64,000 bases of DNA from Paralithodes platypus (Eukaryota > Arthropoda > Malacostraca > Decapoda > Lithodidae): the NCBI GenBank assembly GCA_032716605.1, contig CM064569.1, positions 9,737,180-9,801,179 on the forward strand. Direction: 5' to 3'. The notes under the pieces are model-generated. The model was not told where the DNA came from and searched no databases. It was given only the letters and a program-made list of their open reading frames with translations. Shown in pieces: positions 1 to 9,768 of this stretch. The position numbers and the translations under genes are program-made. Each line of letters opens with the position of its first letter. Within the stretch, counting starts at the first letter, position 1.

Positions 1-224
1 CTTTACTGTGATTATATTCCCGAATTACCAACAAGCTCTCGTTTCCATGGACACCATGTTGACAGTCATGAAACATAATATTGATATATAAAGATAATTT
101 ATACATATGGGTGTGCTAATATTAACGTTATTAACATTAGACTTAAGCTCTCCATATACAGTATATATTATCTAACACGTGTTTAGAGCAATGGGGTAAG
201 CAACAGCTTAAGCGGAGAACGGAA
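1..224. other. Unassigned AT-rich DNA
   Basis: No open frame, repeat or RNA signature is recognised here. It is AT-rich and runs up to the first copy of repeat R1. Confidence 0.5.
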
Positions 225-609
225 CTGTAGCAATTATTGCAAACATTAATAATACATATTCTAATATTTCTTAAAGGTAGATTTCACTAAAAAATAGCTG
301 TTCAATAATTGTAATTAATATCATGAGACAAAACGGTAACCTTAAACCTGGTGAAATAATTCACTTAACATCCCCACCCTACACACTTCCAACCTTTCCT
401 ACACGATAATACCCCCCTCCCCCCCTTACTCCCTATAGCCCCTCCCTCTCCTTCCCAGCAAATCTAACTACGCCATCTATGGGACCTAATATGCAACAGA
501 TTCAGGGGGGGGGGGGGAGGGAGTGAGCGATCTTACTAGAATCAAAGCGAAAGACTCCCAGCAAAATTACCATTAGGTGGCCCAGTCGGAAAGGTGACCG
601 ACTGTACAT
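225..609. repeat. Dispersed repeat R1, copy 1
   Basis: This stretch matches 4525-4866 in the same orientation, with shared blocks such as CTGGTGAAATAATT, GACGCCATCTATGGGAC and GGTGGCCCAGTCGG. The two copies differ mainly in the lengths of C and G homopolymer runs. Near the right end CAGTCGG and CCGACTG can pair across a short loop, giving a small hairpin. No ORF is seen. It may be a non-autonomous element or a local duplication; no target duplication was identified. Confidence 0.7.
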
Positions 610-934
610 ATATTCCAACTGCTGACATCAATTTACTGTATAACATAATAACTTTACTTAAGAACATAAGAACATAAGAAAATGGGAATCTGCAGAAAGC
701 CGATTGGCCTAAGGAAGGCAGATCCCTGTCCCACACAACCCCAATTACAAAGCCCAATTATAGGCAAAACACTCAAATACCCTGCGGATCATCTTACCAA
801 TACGGTTAGAGTTTAACGCAGGATTACGGGGGCTGCAGAGCGCTGATTGGCCCAACCCGGCTGATCTCCCTTCACACCCAACCCTTCTCGTCCATATGCT
901 TATCCAATGTTATCTTAAAACACCCTACCATTTT

Positions 935-2549
935 TTATCCCACTATAGCACTTGGTAGTCCATTCCACCCATCTACAACTCTGTTACCAAACCAATATTT
1001 GCCTATATCTTTTCTGAAGCGAAATTTATCTAATTTGAAACCATTGGTACGAGTTCTTTCGCTATCACTGAGCTTTAGTACATTTGTCATGTCCCCTTTG
1101 TTAATCCCACTAACCCACTTGAACACCTCTATCATATCCCCTCTAACTCTGCGTCTCTCTAACGAATGTAAACCTAATTTCTTCAACCTTTCTTCATACG
1201 GAAGATTTCTAATATTATGGATCATTTTTGTCATTCTACGCTGTACTCTCTCCAATGAATCTATGTTCATTCTGTAATAAGGACACCAACATTGGACAGC
1301 ATAATCCATATGGGAGGGCCTGGGAGGCAGAACCAGATAAGTGCCAAATAGAAAAAACGGAATTAACTGCGATTCCTAGAAAAAATGGGGCCGGGGTAGC
1401 GCTTATCTGGTTCTGCCTCCCAGAGCCACACACGCCCGTGGGAGGCAAAACCAGATAAGCGCCACCCCGGCCCCATTGTTGCTAGGAATCGCATTTAATT
1501 CCGTTTTTTTATTTTGCGCTTATCTGGTTCTGCCTCCAAGGGCCTCATGGGGTCTCACTAATGACAAGTAAAGTTTTAAGATAACATCAGCAGTTCTGTT
1601 ACTCACACTCCTATAGATGAACCCGAGAATCCTGTTTGCCTTATTACGAACGCTTATACACTGTTTTCTAGGCTTCAAATCATTGCTAACAAACACACCT
1701 AGATCTTTCTCGCAGTCTGAATTTTCTAATTCTAAATTAGCTAGTTTATATTTAACATTTGTTTGCATCTTCCCTATCTTTAATACCTTGCATTTGTCAA
1801 TGTTAAACTTCATCTGCCAATTTACTGACCATTAATGTAAGGTATCTAGATCCCTTTGGAGGCACTCTATATCGCTATCTGAATCAATTGATCTCCCCAT
1901 TTTAGTATCGTCTGCAAATTTACTTATCCTACTAGTTATACCTAAATCTAGGTCATTTATGTATATAAGAAACAACAGGGGACCTAATACCGATCCCTGG
2001 GGGACACCACTTTTGACTGCTCCCCACTATGACTTGGTACCATTTATGCTGACTCTCTGTTTCCTACCAATTAGCCATGACCTAATCCATCCCAACAACG
2101 ACCATCCTATTCTATGTGCCTCAACCTTTCTCATCAATCTCCCATGAGGGACTCTGTCGAAAGCTTTACTGAAATCTAAATATATAATATCCTATGACTT
2201 GTCACTATCTACTGCTTCATATACCTCTGAGAAAAAGCTAAGCAAATTAGTAAGGCAAGAACGTCCCTGAGTGAATCCATGCTGAGAACAATTTATTAAG
2301 TTAAATTTGTCTAAGTGGCTTCTAATTTTCCTAGCAATACTAGACTCTAGCAACTTTCCTATGATTGATGTGAGACTAATGGGACGGTAATTGGATGCTA
2401 TCGATTTATCACCTTTTTTGAAGATCGGAACTACATTTGCAAGCTTCCAAGCTTCTGGAACTAAACCTGTTTCTAATGACTTGTTAAATACAAATGCTAA
2501 TGGGCTACTTAACTCATCTAGAATTCTTTTAATACTCTAGCATATACTT
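935..2549 (-). pseudogene. CR1 ORF2 remnant (RT and C-terminal part), copy A1
   Basis: This is the reverse-transcriptase and C-terminal portion of CR1 ORF2. The finger/palm blocks lie towards 2550 and the C-terminal block with RVQRRMTKMIHNIRN lies at about 1180-1250. The frame is broken by the palindromic insertion at 1314-1546, by a stop after the motif GLPSAIVG near 935 and by smaller lesions in the RT half. It is a dead copy. Confidence 0.88.
1314..1546. mobile_element. Palindromic inverted-repeat element N1 with 4-bp duplication
   Basis: A 233-bp insert splits CR1 copy A1. Comparison with the uninterrupted CR1 at 5965-5975 places the junctions, and ATGG is duplicated at 1310-1313 and 1547-1550. 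Both ends carry GGAGGCAGAACCAGATAAG in opposite orientation. The same motif recurs twice more in the interior as a back-to-back pair near 1408 and 1441, so the insert is a palindrome within a palindrome. No ORF is present. It is probably a non-autonomous DNA transposon (MITE-like); the superfamily is not clear from a 4-bp duplication. Confidence 0.82.
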
Positions 2550-2616
2550 CGTCAGGACCAGCCGACCAGTGGATTACCAGTTTTAAAGTCTGATATTTGT
2601 ATACTGTATTGTAATC

Positions 2617-2617
<1 letters not shown>

Positions 2618-2660
<43 letters not shown>
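2618..2660. repeat. (TA)n microsatellite
   Basis: Uninterrupted TA dinucleotides next to the 5' truncation point of CR1 copy A1. Confidence 0.95.
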
Positions 2661-2663
<3 letters not shown>

Positions 2664-3145
2664 CTTCTCCAAACCCCCTTCTCAAACACAAAATACACAT
2701 CTTGAGAATACCATAATTATATCAATATATATTACACTGCTTTTATTGCTGAATTACCTCATAATTTTTCTCTAACAATGTAGGATTCTTTGGTGTAAGC
2801 GACCAGTTATGAAAGCTGTTATTTTGGTATGGGCATTTCACTAATGACGACTAGATGGATATGGATATGCAATACATAGAAACATTATATTATTTTAAGT
2901 AACAACACAATGTTACACATAATGCTGTATTTGAAAGAAAAAAGACATGAGACAGAGAGGTATGAGGAGCCCCAAACCAAATGCCGCAAATCGACAATAC
3001 GGGCCAGCCAGGGACCTCAACCAAAATTAAGAGACCAACATTAATCCAAAGAGAACATCAGCTAAGGAAAAGACTAATCTATAATGTGGATAGATATAGA
3101 TAGATAGATAGATAAATATATAGTGTGAGTGAATGAGTGAGAAAG
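2661..3145. other. Unassigned DNA with a short GATA run
   Basis: No gene is recognised. A short (GATA)n run lies at about 3089-3112 and a GAGT-rich patch at 3120-3140. Confidence 0.5.
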
Positions 3146-3224
3146 AACATAAGAAAATGGGAGTCTGCAAAAAGCCGATCGGCCCACACAAGGCAGATCC
3201 CTGTCACACCCAACCCCAATTACA
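3146..3224 (-). mobile_element. CR1 3'-tail fragment
   Basis: About 80 bp matching the extreme 3' end of the CR1 family: the octamer tail, then CTGCAAAAAGCCGATCGGCC and the AGATCCCTGTC block. It directly abuts the tail of CR1 copy B. Confidence 0.85.
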
Positions 3225-4480
3225 TAACAACATAAGGTCATAAAATCATAAGGTCAACATAAGATCGCGGGAAACTGCATATGGCCATGCGGCCCACATG
3301 AAGCAGCTCCCATTCACACCCAGCCCATATCACCCATATGGGAATCCAACTTATGCTTAAAGTGTTCAACTGTTTCTGAGCTAATTACTGTTCTGGGCAG
3401 TGCATTCCACATGTTAACAACTCAATTACCAAACCAGTGCTTTCCTATATCTTTCCTAAATCTAAACTTGTCTAACCTGAAACCATTTGAGCGGGTTATG
3501 TCCCCGTTCTTTAGCTTTAATACCTCTTCTATATCGCCCTTATTTAAACCTTTTATCCATTTAAATACCTCTATATCATGTCTTCCCTACATCTTTGTCT
3601 CTCTAGTGAGTGCAAGCCTAAGACTTTCAACCTCTCCTCATACGATAAATTTCTAATATTATGTATCTTTTTGGTCATTCTTCTTTGGACTGCCTCTAAA
3701 GGGTCGATATCCATTCTATAAAAAGGGCACCACAATTGAGCAGCATAGTCTAAATGGGGTCTTACTAGAGGTAAGTATAGTTTTAAGAAAACTTCAGCAT
3801 TCCTGTTGCTAACACTCCTAGATATGAATCCTAGAATTCTATTTGCCCTATTCCTAACACTTATACACTGTTTTCTGGGTTTTAGATCATTACTAACGAG
3901 CACCCCCAGATCCTTCTCACACTCTGAGTTATCCAATTCTACATTGTCTAGTTTGTATTTAGCATCTAAATTACGATTTCCAATCCTTAATACCTTACAT
4001 TTGTCTACATTGAAACTCATCTGCCAATTTATGGACCACTCGTGCAAGTGATCGAGATCATTTTGAAGACATTCCCTGTCGCTAGCTGAATCTATTATCC
4101 TACCTATTTTAGTATCATCAGCAAATTTACTAATCCTACTCGTTATGGCTGAGTCAAGATCATTTATGTAGATAATGAACAGAAGGGGCCCCAAAACCGA
4201 CCCTTGGGGGACCCCACTTTTAACTAATCCCCAGTCCGATTTTACACCATTTATACTAACTCTCTGTTTCCTACCAATCAGCCATGACTTAATCCACTTG
4301 AATAGCATCCCCCCAATACCATGTCCTTCTATCTTCCTTAACAGCCTTTCATGTGGAACTTTATCAAAGGCCTTACTGAAGTCTAAGTAAACTATATCAT
4401 ATGACTTGTCGTTATCTACAGCTTCATAAACCTCGGAGAAAAAACTGAGTAAATTTGTTGGGCAGGATCGTCGTGGAGTG
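3225..4480 (-). mobile_element. CR1-clade LINE copy B, divergent subfamily, 5'-truncated
   Basis: This second CR1 subfamily has a different 3' UTR (GATCGCGGGAAACTGCATAT near 3263) and about 75-80% amino-acid similarity to the A copies by eye. It starts with an ACATAAG-type tail and ends at about 4480 inside the reverse transcriptase, where the downstream sequence is unrelated. Confidence 0.88.
3571..4470 (-). pseudogene. CR1 ORF2 remnant, copy B (RT palm to C-terminus)
   Basis: A 245-residue open stretch (4308 down to 3571) contains the RT palm motifs [13 protein letters not shown] and KFADDTK, followed by the CR1 C-terminal block VQRRMTKKIHNIRNLSYEER. The frame continues upstream to about 4470 and is shifted at about 3580, so the last part of the C-terminus lies in another frame (3411-3580). 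The endonuclease and ORF1 are absent through 5' truncation. It is inactive. Confidence 0.88.
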
Positions 4481-4524
4481 AAAGAGCTGTCGTGCTAAAT
4501 GGATAGTGAATCTAGCAATCCCTA

Positions 4525-4866
4525 CAAATTGTTTTGCTAACAATAATTACACACACACAAATATTTCTTAAAGGCAGATTTCACTAGCAAAAACTATTCA
4601 CATCTTAATTAATATCAAGAGATAAAACGGTAACCATAAACCTGGTGAAATAATTAACGTAACCTCCCCCCCCCCCCTCCTAATCCCCTTCTCCGTGTAA
4701 CCCCATCCCTCTCCTTCCCAGCAAATTTAACGACGCCATCTATGGGACATAATATGCATCAGATTCAGGGTGGGGGGGAGTGAGCGATCTTAGTAATATC
4801 AGAGCAAAAGACCCAGCGAAATTACCATAAGGTGGCCCAGTCGGAAAGGTGACCGACTGTACAGTA
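4525..4866. repeat. Dispersed repeat R1, copy 2
   Basis: Direct-orientation match to 225-609, ending at the same CCGACTGTAC hairpin. The C-run at about 4666 and G-run at about 4771 differ in length from copy 1. It has no coding content. Confidence 0.7.
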
Positions 4867-4907
4867 CATGCTCGCCCCATAGACCTTTATAAAATATAGG
4901 AGTAGAC

Positions 4908-5317
4908 TAACCCTTGAAGATTATGCCATGTTTTGACTGTCAATTCTGGGTATCATTGGAGGATTTTGTGCAGCTTAGGAAAGATCTGTGGGGATCAAAA
5001 GGGTAAAGACTAAAGACTATCCCAATTTTCAAAATAAATATATCCCCAAAAGGAAATTTGGATCAACAGAGAACCAACCAAAATGGATGAATAATAAACG
5101 AATTGATCTAGTAAAAAAGAAAGGAATATATAGAGACATTAAGAAAGGCGAAAATAACTTACTTATTTACTATCAGACTCTATTAAGACAGGTCAAAAAG
5201 GAAATTAGGAAAGCAAAAAGAGTACCCCAATTTTCCCTCCGACTTCCATATACCCTTCCTAATCTGAATAAAATAGTCTAATGATAGCCAGAAAACATAA
5301 CAGAAATGCGTCATCAT
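4908..5317. mobile_element. M5 inverted-repeat element, left part (split by a CR1)
   Basis: The left arm at 4908-4990 carries the M5 family signature: AACCCTTGAAGATTATG, a TTTTGACTGTC-like block and a GATTTTGTGCAGCTTAGG-like block. The right arm at 5236-5317 is its inverted counterpart (CCTTCCTAATCTGAATAAAA, then GCGTCATCAT). The arm is cut at 5317 by the full-length CR1 and resumes at 9609. Between the arms sits a captured CR1 fragment. No transposase is encoded. Other M5 copies are near 12384, 17880, 29280 and 61560. Confidence 0.75.
5031..5225 (+). mobile_element. Internal CR1 ORF2 fragment captured inside M5
   Basis: The plus-strand translation reads KYIPKRKFGSTENQPKWMNN and on to the VKKEIRKAKR block, matching the linker between endonuclease and RT of CR1 ORF2 (compare the residues encoded near 7300-7490). 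It has neither a CR1 3' tail nor a 5' end. The fragment is flanked by a 10-bp direct repeat, CCCAATTTTC, at 5021-5030 and 5226-5235. Confidence 0.82.
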
Positions 5318-5532
5318 AACATAAGAACATAAGAAAATGGGAGTCTGCAGAAAGCCGATTGGCCTAAGCAAGGCAGATCCCTGTCCCACACAACCCCAAA
5401 TCAATTACAAAGCCCAATTATAGGCTCAACACTCTAATACCCTGAGGATCATCTTACCAAAACGGTTAGAGATTAACGCAGGATTATGGGGGTCTGCAGA
5501 GCGCTGATTGGCCCAACCCGGCTGATCCCCCT

Positions 5533-8500
5533 TCACACCCAACCCTTCTCGTCCATATGCTTATCCAATTTTATCTTAAAGCTCCCTACAGTTTTAGATC
5601 CCACTATAGCACTTGGTAGTCCATTCCACCCATCTACAACTCTGTTACCAAACCAATATTTGCCTATATCTTTTCTGAAACGAAATTTATCTAATTTGAA
5701 ACCATTGGTACGAGTTCTTTCGCTATCACTGAGCTTTAGTACATTTGTCATGTCCCCTTTGTTAATCCCACTAACCCACTTGAACACCTCTATCATATCC
5801 CCTCTAACTCTGCGTCTCTCTAACGAATGTAAGCCTAAATTCTTCAACCTTTCTTCATACGGAAGATTTCTAATATTATGGATCATTTTTGTCATTCTAC
5901 GCTGTACTCTCTCCAATGAATCTATGTCCATTCTGTAATAAGGACACCAAAATTGGACAGCATAATCCATGTGGGGTCTCACTAATGACAAGTAAAGTTT
6001 TAAGATAACATCAGCAGTTCTGTTACTCACACTCCTAGAGATGAACCCGAGAATCCTGTTTGCCTTATTACGAACGCCTATACACTGTTTTCTAGGCTTC
6101 AAATCATTGCTAACAAACACACCTAGATCTTTCTCGCAGTCTGAATTTTCTAATTCTAAATTAGCTAGTTTATATTTAACATTTGTTTGCATCTTCCCTA
6201 TCTTTAATACCTTGCATTTGTCAATGTTAAACTTCATCTGCCAATTTACTGACCATTCATGTAAGGTATCTAGATCCCTTTGGAGGCACTCTATATCGCT
6301 ATCTGAATCAATTGATCTCCCCATTTTAGTATCGTCTGCGAATTTACTTATCCTACTAGTTATACCTAAATCTAGGTCATTTATGTATATAAGAAACAAC
6401 AGGGGACCTAATACCGATCCCTGGGGGACACCACTTTTGACTGCTCCCCACTCTGACTTGGTACCATTTATGCTGACTCTCTGTTTCCTACCAATTAGCC
6501 ATGACCTAATCCATCCCAACAACGCCCCACCTATTCCATGTGCCTCAACCTTTCTCATCAATCTCTCATGAGGGACTCTGTCGAAAGCTTTACTGAAATC
6601 TAAATATATAATATCGTATGCCTTGTCATTATCTACTGCTTCATATACCTCTGAGAAAAAACTAAGCAAATTAGTAAGGCAAGAACGTCCCTGAGTGAAT
6701 CCATGCTGAGAAGAATTGATTAAGTTAAATGTTTCTAAGTGGTTTCTCATTTTCCTAGCAATAATTGACTCTAGTAGCTTTCCTATGATTGAAGTGAGAC
6801 TAATGGGACGGTAATTGGATGCTATTGATTTATCACCTTTTTTGAAAATCGGAACTACATTTGCAAGCTTCCAAGCTTCTGGAACTATACCCGTTTCTAA
6901 TGAATTGTTAAAAAGAAATGTTAATGGGTAACTTAACTCATCTCTGCATTCTTTTAATACTCTGGCATATACCTCATCGGGACCAGGCGATTTCTGAGGT
7001 TTCAGTCTGTCAATTTCCTTAAGCACATCATTTCTACTTATAGTAACCGTACTTAACCTATTTTCTATACTATCGCTATATACCTTACGGACTTCTGGAA
7101 TCTGTGCCAAATTTTCATTAGTGAAAACGGATAGAAACTGACTATTTAATGTACTGCACATTTCTAGATCATTTTCTGTCATTTCTCCTATCGAAGTTTT
7201 AAGGGGGCCTATTTTATCTCTAACTTTAGATTTATATAGCTGGTAAAAAGCCTTAGGGTTATTTTTTGAGTCATTGGCTATCCTGATTTCATAATTTCTT
7301 TTGTCTGTCCTTATACATTTTTTAACCTCTCTTGATAGATTCTGATAGTAAGCAAGTAGGTGAATTTCGCCTTTCTTTATTTTTCGATATATTCCTCTCT
7401 TTTTTCCTAGAAGGTCTAATAGTCTATTATTCATCCATTTGGGTTGGTTCTGTGTTGATCTAAATTTTCTTTTGGGGATATATTTATTTTGCGCATTGTG
7501 GAGTGAAGAAATAAAATAATTATATGTAGCTGTCAAATTATCCTGAGTTAAGACAGGTATCTGAGAGAGAGTATGTTCATTAGCGCACCTGGGTCCACTT
7601 AATAGTTTAACCATAGGATCGACTCTTAAGGCTCGTCTTAATCCACCATAATTGGCTTTTCTGAAATCTGGGATAAGTGTCGTATTCTCTTTAGCCTTTC
7701 CTGTCCATTGTATGTTAAAATAAATTGCTTTATGATCACTATTTCCTAGTTGGTCTCCTATCTCTACATTATTTATCATTTGTTCATTATTACTGAGAAC
7801 TAAATCGAGGATATTATTACCTCTAGTTGGCGAGTCTATGAATTGAAATAAAAAACTATCCTGTACCGCCTCAATAAACTCTTTTGAATCTGAGTCGCCG
7901 ATTTGATGCTGCCAATCAATATTCGGAAAATTAAAATCCCCCATAATACACACATTGCTAAACCTTGATGCTATTTTCACTTCCTGCCATAAAGCTGTAC
8001 CTTCGTTTCTACTCATATTTGGTGGTCTATAAATAACTCCAATAATTATGGTCTCACTACCTTCGCTAACCTCAACCCAAACACTTTCGTTATCAGTATT
8101 TAGTCTAATACCTGATTTAATACAGCTTTTTAAAGAACTCCTGACAAACACTGCTATTCCGCCGCCCCTCCTACTTGTTCGGTCGCGTTTAAACAAACTA
8201 TATCCTGGTATATGGAATTCTGCTAAAAAATGTCTTGATTCTGTATTAATCCATGTTTCAGTCAGTGCTATAATGTCTATATTTTCGTTGCTAACAAGTG
8301 CTCTAAGTTCATCCATTTTGTTACATAAACTCCTACAGTTTGTATAATATAATCGCAATGAATTTATTTTACTGGTATCGGATTTACCTTTATTTCTAAC
8401 TGAATTCCCATCTTCTGTTACACCTTTAATATTTCTACTAGCAGTACAATTAAAATCCTGTGACTGATATTTTTTATTCCTATCTGATGTACCAGTACGG

Positions 8501-8535
8501 CAATTTACCCTATCTAGACAATTATTCTTACTCAT
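5533..8535 (-). CDS. CR1 ORF2: endonuclease and reverse transcriptase
   Basis: A 1000-residue polyprotein that nicks target DNA and reverse-transcribes the element RNA at the nick. An APE-type endonuclease occupies residues 57-280, with YTNCRSL (N66), TETW (E93), YRPP (169-172), GDFNFPN (199-205) and SDH (266-268). A basic linker follows. The reverse transcriptase runs from about residue 560 to 800, with YLDFSKAFDRVP (about 642), [10 protein letters not shown] (about 700) and FADD (731-734, catalytic aspartates). The last 200 residues are the CR1 C-terminal region. The frame is intact and close to the usual CR1 ORF2 length. The ATG at 8535 lies 17 nt beyond the ORF1 stop in another frame, and the ORF2 frame is open upstream of that ATG, so translation may be coupled to ORF1. 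Confidence 0.95.
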   Translation of the reverse strand: MSKNNCLDRVNCRTGTSDRNKKYQSQDFNCTASRNIKGVTEDGNSVRNKGKSDTSKINSLRLYYTNCRSLCNKMDELRALVSNENIDIIALTETWINTESRHFLAEFHIPGYSLFKRDRTSRRGGGIAVFVRSSLKSCIKSGIRLNTDNESVWVEVSEGSETIIIGVIYRPPNMSRNEGTALWQEVKIASRFSNVCIMGDFNFPNIDWQHQIGDSDSKEFIEAVQDSFLFQFIDSPTRGNNILDLVLSNNEQMINNVEIGDQLGNSDHKAIYFNIQWTGKAKENTTLIPDFRKANYGGLRRALRVDPMVKLLSGPRCANEHTLSQIPVLTQDNLTATYNYFISSLHNAQNKYIPKRKFRSTQNQPKWMNNRLLDLLGKKRGIYRKIKKGEIHLLAYYQNLSREVKKCIRTDKRNYEIRIANDSKNNPKAFYQLYKSKVRDKIGPLKTSIGEMTENDLEMCSTLNSQFLSVFTNENLAQIPEVRKVYSDSIENRLSTVTISRNDVLKEIDRLKPQKSPGPDEVYARVLKECRDELSYPLTFLFNNSLETGIVPEAWKLANVVPIFKKGDKSIASNYRPISLTSIIGKLLESIIARKMRNHLETFNLINSSQHGFTQGRSCLTNLLSFFSEVYEAVDNDKAYDIIYLDFSKAFDRVPHERLMRKVEAHGIGGALLGWIRSWLIGRKQRVSINGTKSEWGAVKSGVPQGSVLGPLLFLIYINDLDLGITSRISKFADDTKMGRSIDSDSDIECLQRDLDTLHEWSVNWQMKFNIDKCKVLKIGKMQTNVKYKLANLELENSDCEKDLGVFVSNDLKPRKQCIGVRNKANRILGFISRSVSNRTADVILKLYLSLVRPHMDYAVQFWCPYYRMDIDSLERVQRRMTKMIHNIRNLPYEERLKNLGLHSLERRRVRGDMIEVFKWVSGINKGDMTNVLKLSDSERTRTNGFKLDKFRFRKDIGKYWFGNRVVDGWNGLPSAIVGSKTVGSFKIKLDKHMDEKGWV

Positions 8536-8552
8536 ATTCTCAGGCTTTATTT

Positions 8553-9506
8553 TCAGCGAAACCCCGCGACAATCCTATCTATTGACCTAGCTAAATTTGC
8601 CACCCCTAGCCGAGAAAGATGAACCCCGTCCTGTGCGTACAACTGATTTTTACCATAGAAACGGGTCCAGTTATCAAGGAATGGTATTTCATTTGCATTA
8701 CAGTATTTTTCCAGCCGACAATTGATACCAATTGCCCTAGATGACCATTCCTTGCTGACCCCTCTCCGTGGCAAGATACTGTGTACTACAGGTATGCCTC
8801 CCTTCCTCCTAACTTTATCTAACACCTCCCTGTACTGCCGAAGCAGTACTTCCGTCCTACCTTTACCAACATCATTGCTCCCTGTACTGAGACAGATAAT
8901 GGGGCTATCTCCAATATCTTTCATGATGTAATCAATGTCCTCTAACACCTTCCCAACCCCGGCACCAGGCAGACAGACAAGCTTCCTAATATCAGTACAG
9001 GTGGACCTAGCTAAGTGTCTGACCATGGAGTCCCCAACAATTGAGAAGGACTTGCCTCTCCTTGTCGATGACTTGGTAGCAGCTGCGGCAGCGGCAGGAA
9101 CTCCTGGGGCAGCAGTTGAAGGTACTCCTGGGGGGGCAGCAGTCACAGCATTCCCTGTTGGAGGCAACTTACTTACCTTTCTCCTGGTTTCCTCGCCGAA
9201 GGAAGCACTCGCAGCCTCACCATCACATTCGTCATCCAAGGTGATGAACTTGTTGCTGAGGGCAACTGGCCGCCGTAGAAATTTGCAGGTTGTTGCACTT
9301 GTTGGAACAACTGTCCAGGGAGCATCACGATCCCTAACAGCAGTTGCACTATCCTCACTTTTCTTGTCAGCCAAAGTCAGCTTTAAGGCCAAATTCTCGT
9401 CTTTGAGAGACTGCACCTCTCTCTCCACATTCTCCATCCTTTCTTGCAAAGCAAGACAAAGCTGGAGAATATGAGAGGAGGTAGCAATCTCGTCAACACC
9501 AGCCAT
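8553..9506 (-). CDS. CR1 ORF1: coiled coil plus SGNH/GDSL esterase-like protein
   Basis: A 317-residue protein. Residues 12-48 look like a coiled coil (QERMENVEREVQSLKDENLA), the likely oligomerisation region. Residues 115-150 are an alanine/proline-rich linker. From residue 154 there is an SGNH hydrolase fold with block I GDSM (Ser160), block II glycine at about 181, block III GSND (Asn211) and block V DGVH (Asp293, His296), so every catalytic residue is present. ORF1 proteins of this type are known in CR1 elements and are thought to act in RNP assembly or on membranes; the substrate is not known. The ATG at 9506 is preceded by a 94-nt leader and is the first ATG of the element. Confidence 0.93.
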   Translation of the reverse strand: MAGVDEIATSSHILQLCLALQERMENVEREVQSLKDENLALKLTLADKKSEDSATAVRDRDAPWTVVPTSATTCKFLRRPVALSNKFITLDDECDGEAASASFGEETRRKVSKLPPTGNAVTAAPPGVPSTAAPGVPAAAAAATKSSTRRGKSFSIVGDSMVRHLARSTCTDIRKLVCLPGAGVGKVLEDIDYIMKDIGDSPIICLSTGSNDVGKGRTEVLLRQYREVLDKVRRKGGIPVVHSILPRRGVSKEWSSRAIGINCRLEKYCNANEIPFLDNWTRFYGKNQLYAQDGVHLSRLGVANLARSIDRIVAGFR

Positions 9507-9600
9507 TTTAAGAAAGCGTTAATACTATCACCACACTATGGGCAAAGATATTCACTGGGAGTCACTAGGGACAGATCCTCACTCAGCAAAGGTCAGGCAG
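9507..9600 (-). promoter_or_regulatory. CR1 5' UTR, expected internal promoter region
   Basis: The 94 nt between the 5' end of the element, fixed by its target duplication, and the ORF1 start. LINEs carry an internal promoter here; no TATA box is seen, and the promoter role is inferred. Confidence 0.5.
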
Positions 9601-9608
9601 GTCATCGT

Positions 9609-9625
9609 ATCCTGAAAGGGTTTTA
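9609..9625. mobile_element. M5 right end displaced by the CR1
   Basis: The sequence ATCCTGAAAGGGTTTTA completes the right terminus of the M5 element that begins at 4908. It is now separated from it by the 4.3-kb CR1. Confidence 0.65.
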
Positions 9626-9768
9626 AATCACTATCAATGTCCCCCAGCATTGTATATACTTGTTTATACCCTTTATAGTTTACAGTGTACTATGCTGTAA
9701 ATATAAAGTGCAATCATTATAGGTAGGCAAAATAATCCGGACTTCTTTTCTTTCTTTCGTATCTATTA

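Larger units (their letters stand above)
661..2557 (-). mobile_element. CR1-clade LINE copy A1, 5'-truncated
   Basis: The copy reads on the minus strand. Its 3' end is the octamer tail at 661-680, complementary to TTCTTATG repeats, followed by the conserved 3' UTR. The body matches the full-length copy at 5318-9600 with few differences. It ends at about 2557, where similarity stops just upstream of the reverse transcriptase, so ORF1 and the endonuclease are missing. A 233-bp palindromic element interrupts it at 1314-1546. Truncation from the 5' end is the usual outcome of target-primed reverse transcription. Confidence 0.93.
5318..9600 (-). mobile_element. Full-length CR1-clade LINE (copy A2)
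   Basis: A complete 4283-bp CR1-type retrotransposon on the minus strand with a 94-nt 5' UTR, ORF1, ORF2, a 3' UTR of about 215 nt and an octamer tail. The direct repeat GTCATCAT (5310-5317) / GTCATCGT (9601-9608) is an 8-bp target duplication with one mismatch. The interrupted M5 element continues on both sides, which fixes the ends independently. Both ORFs are uninterrupted, so this copy is young or was recently active. Placement in the CR1 clade rests on the ORF2 C-terminal block (VQRRMTKMIHNIRNLPYEER), which resembles vertebrate CR1, and on the tandem-octamer 3' end. Confidence 0.95.

Noticed and set aside
5486..5938. Plus-strand frames opposite the CR1 ORF2 (also near 1617, 6041, 26652, 27207, 53090)
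   Set aside because: They recur opposite every CR1 copy and are antisense shadows of the ORF2 C-terminus; the minus-strand frame carries the RT motifs.
8935..9474. 179-codon plus-strand frame
   Set aside because: Antisense to CR1 ORF1, whose SGNH and coiled-coil motifs are on the minus strand.
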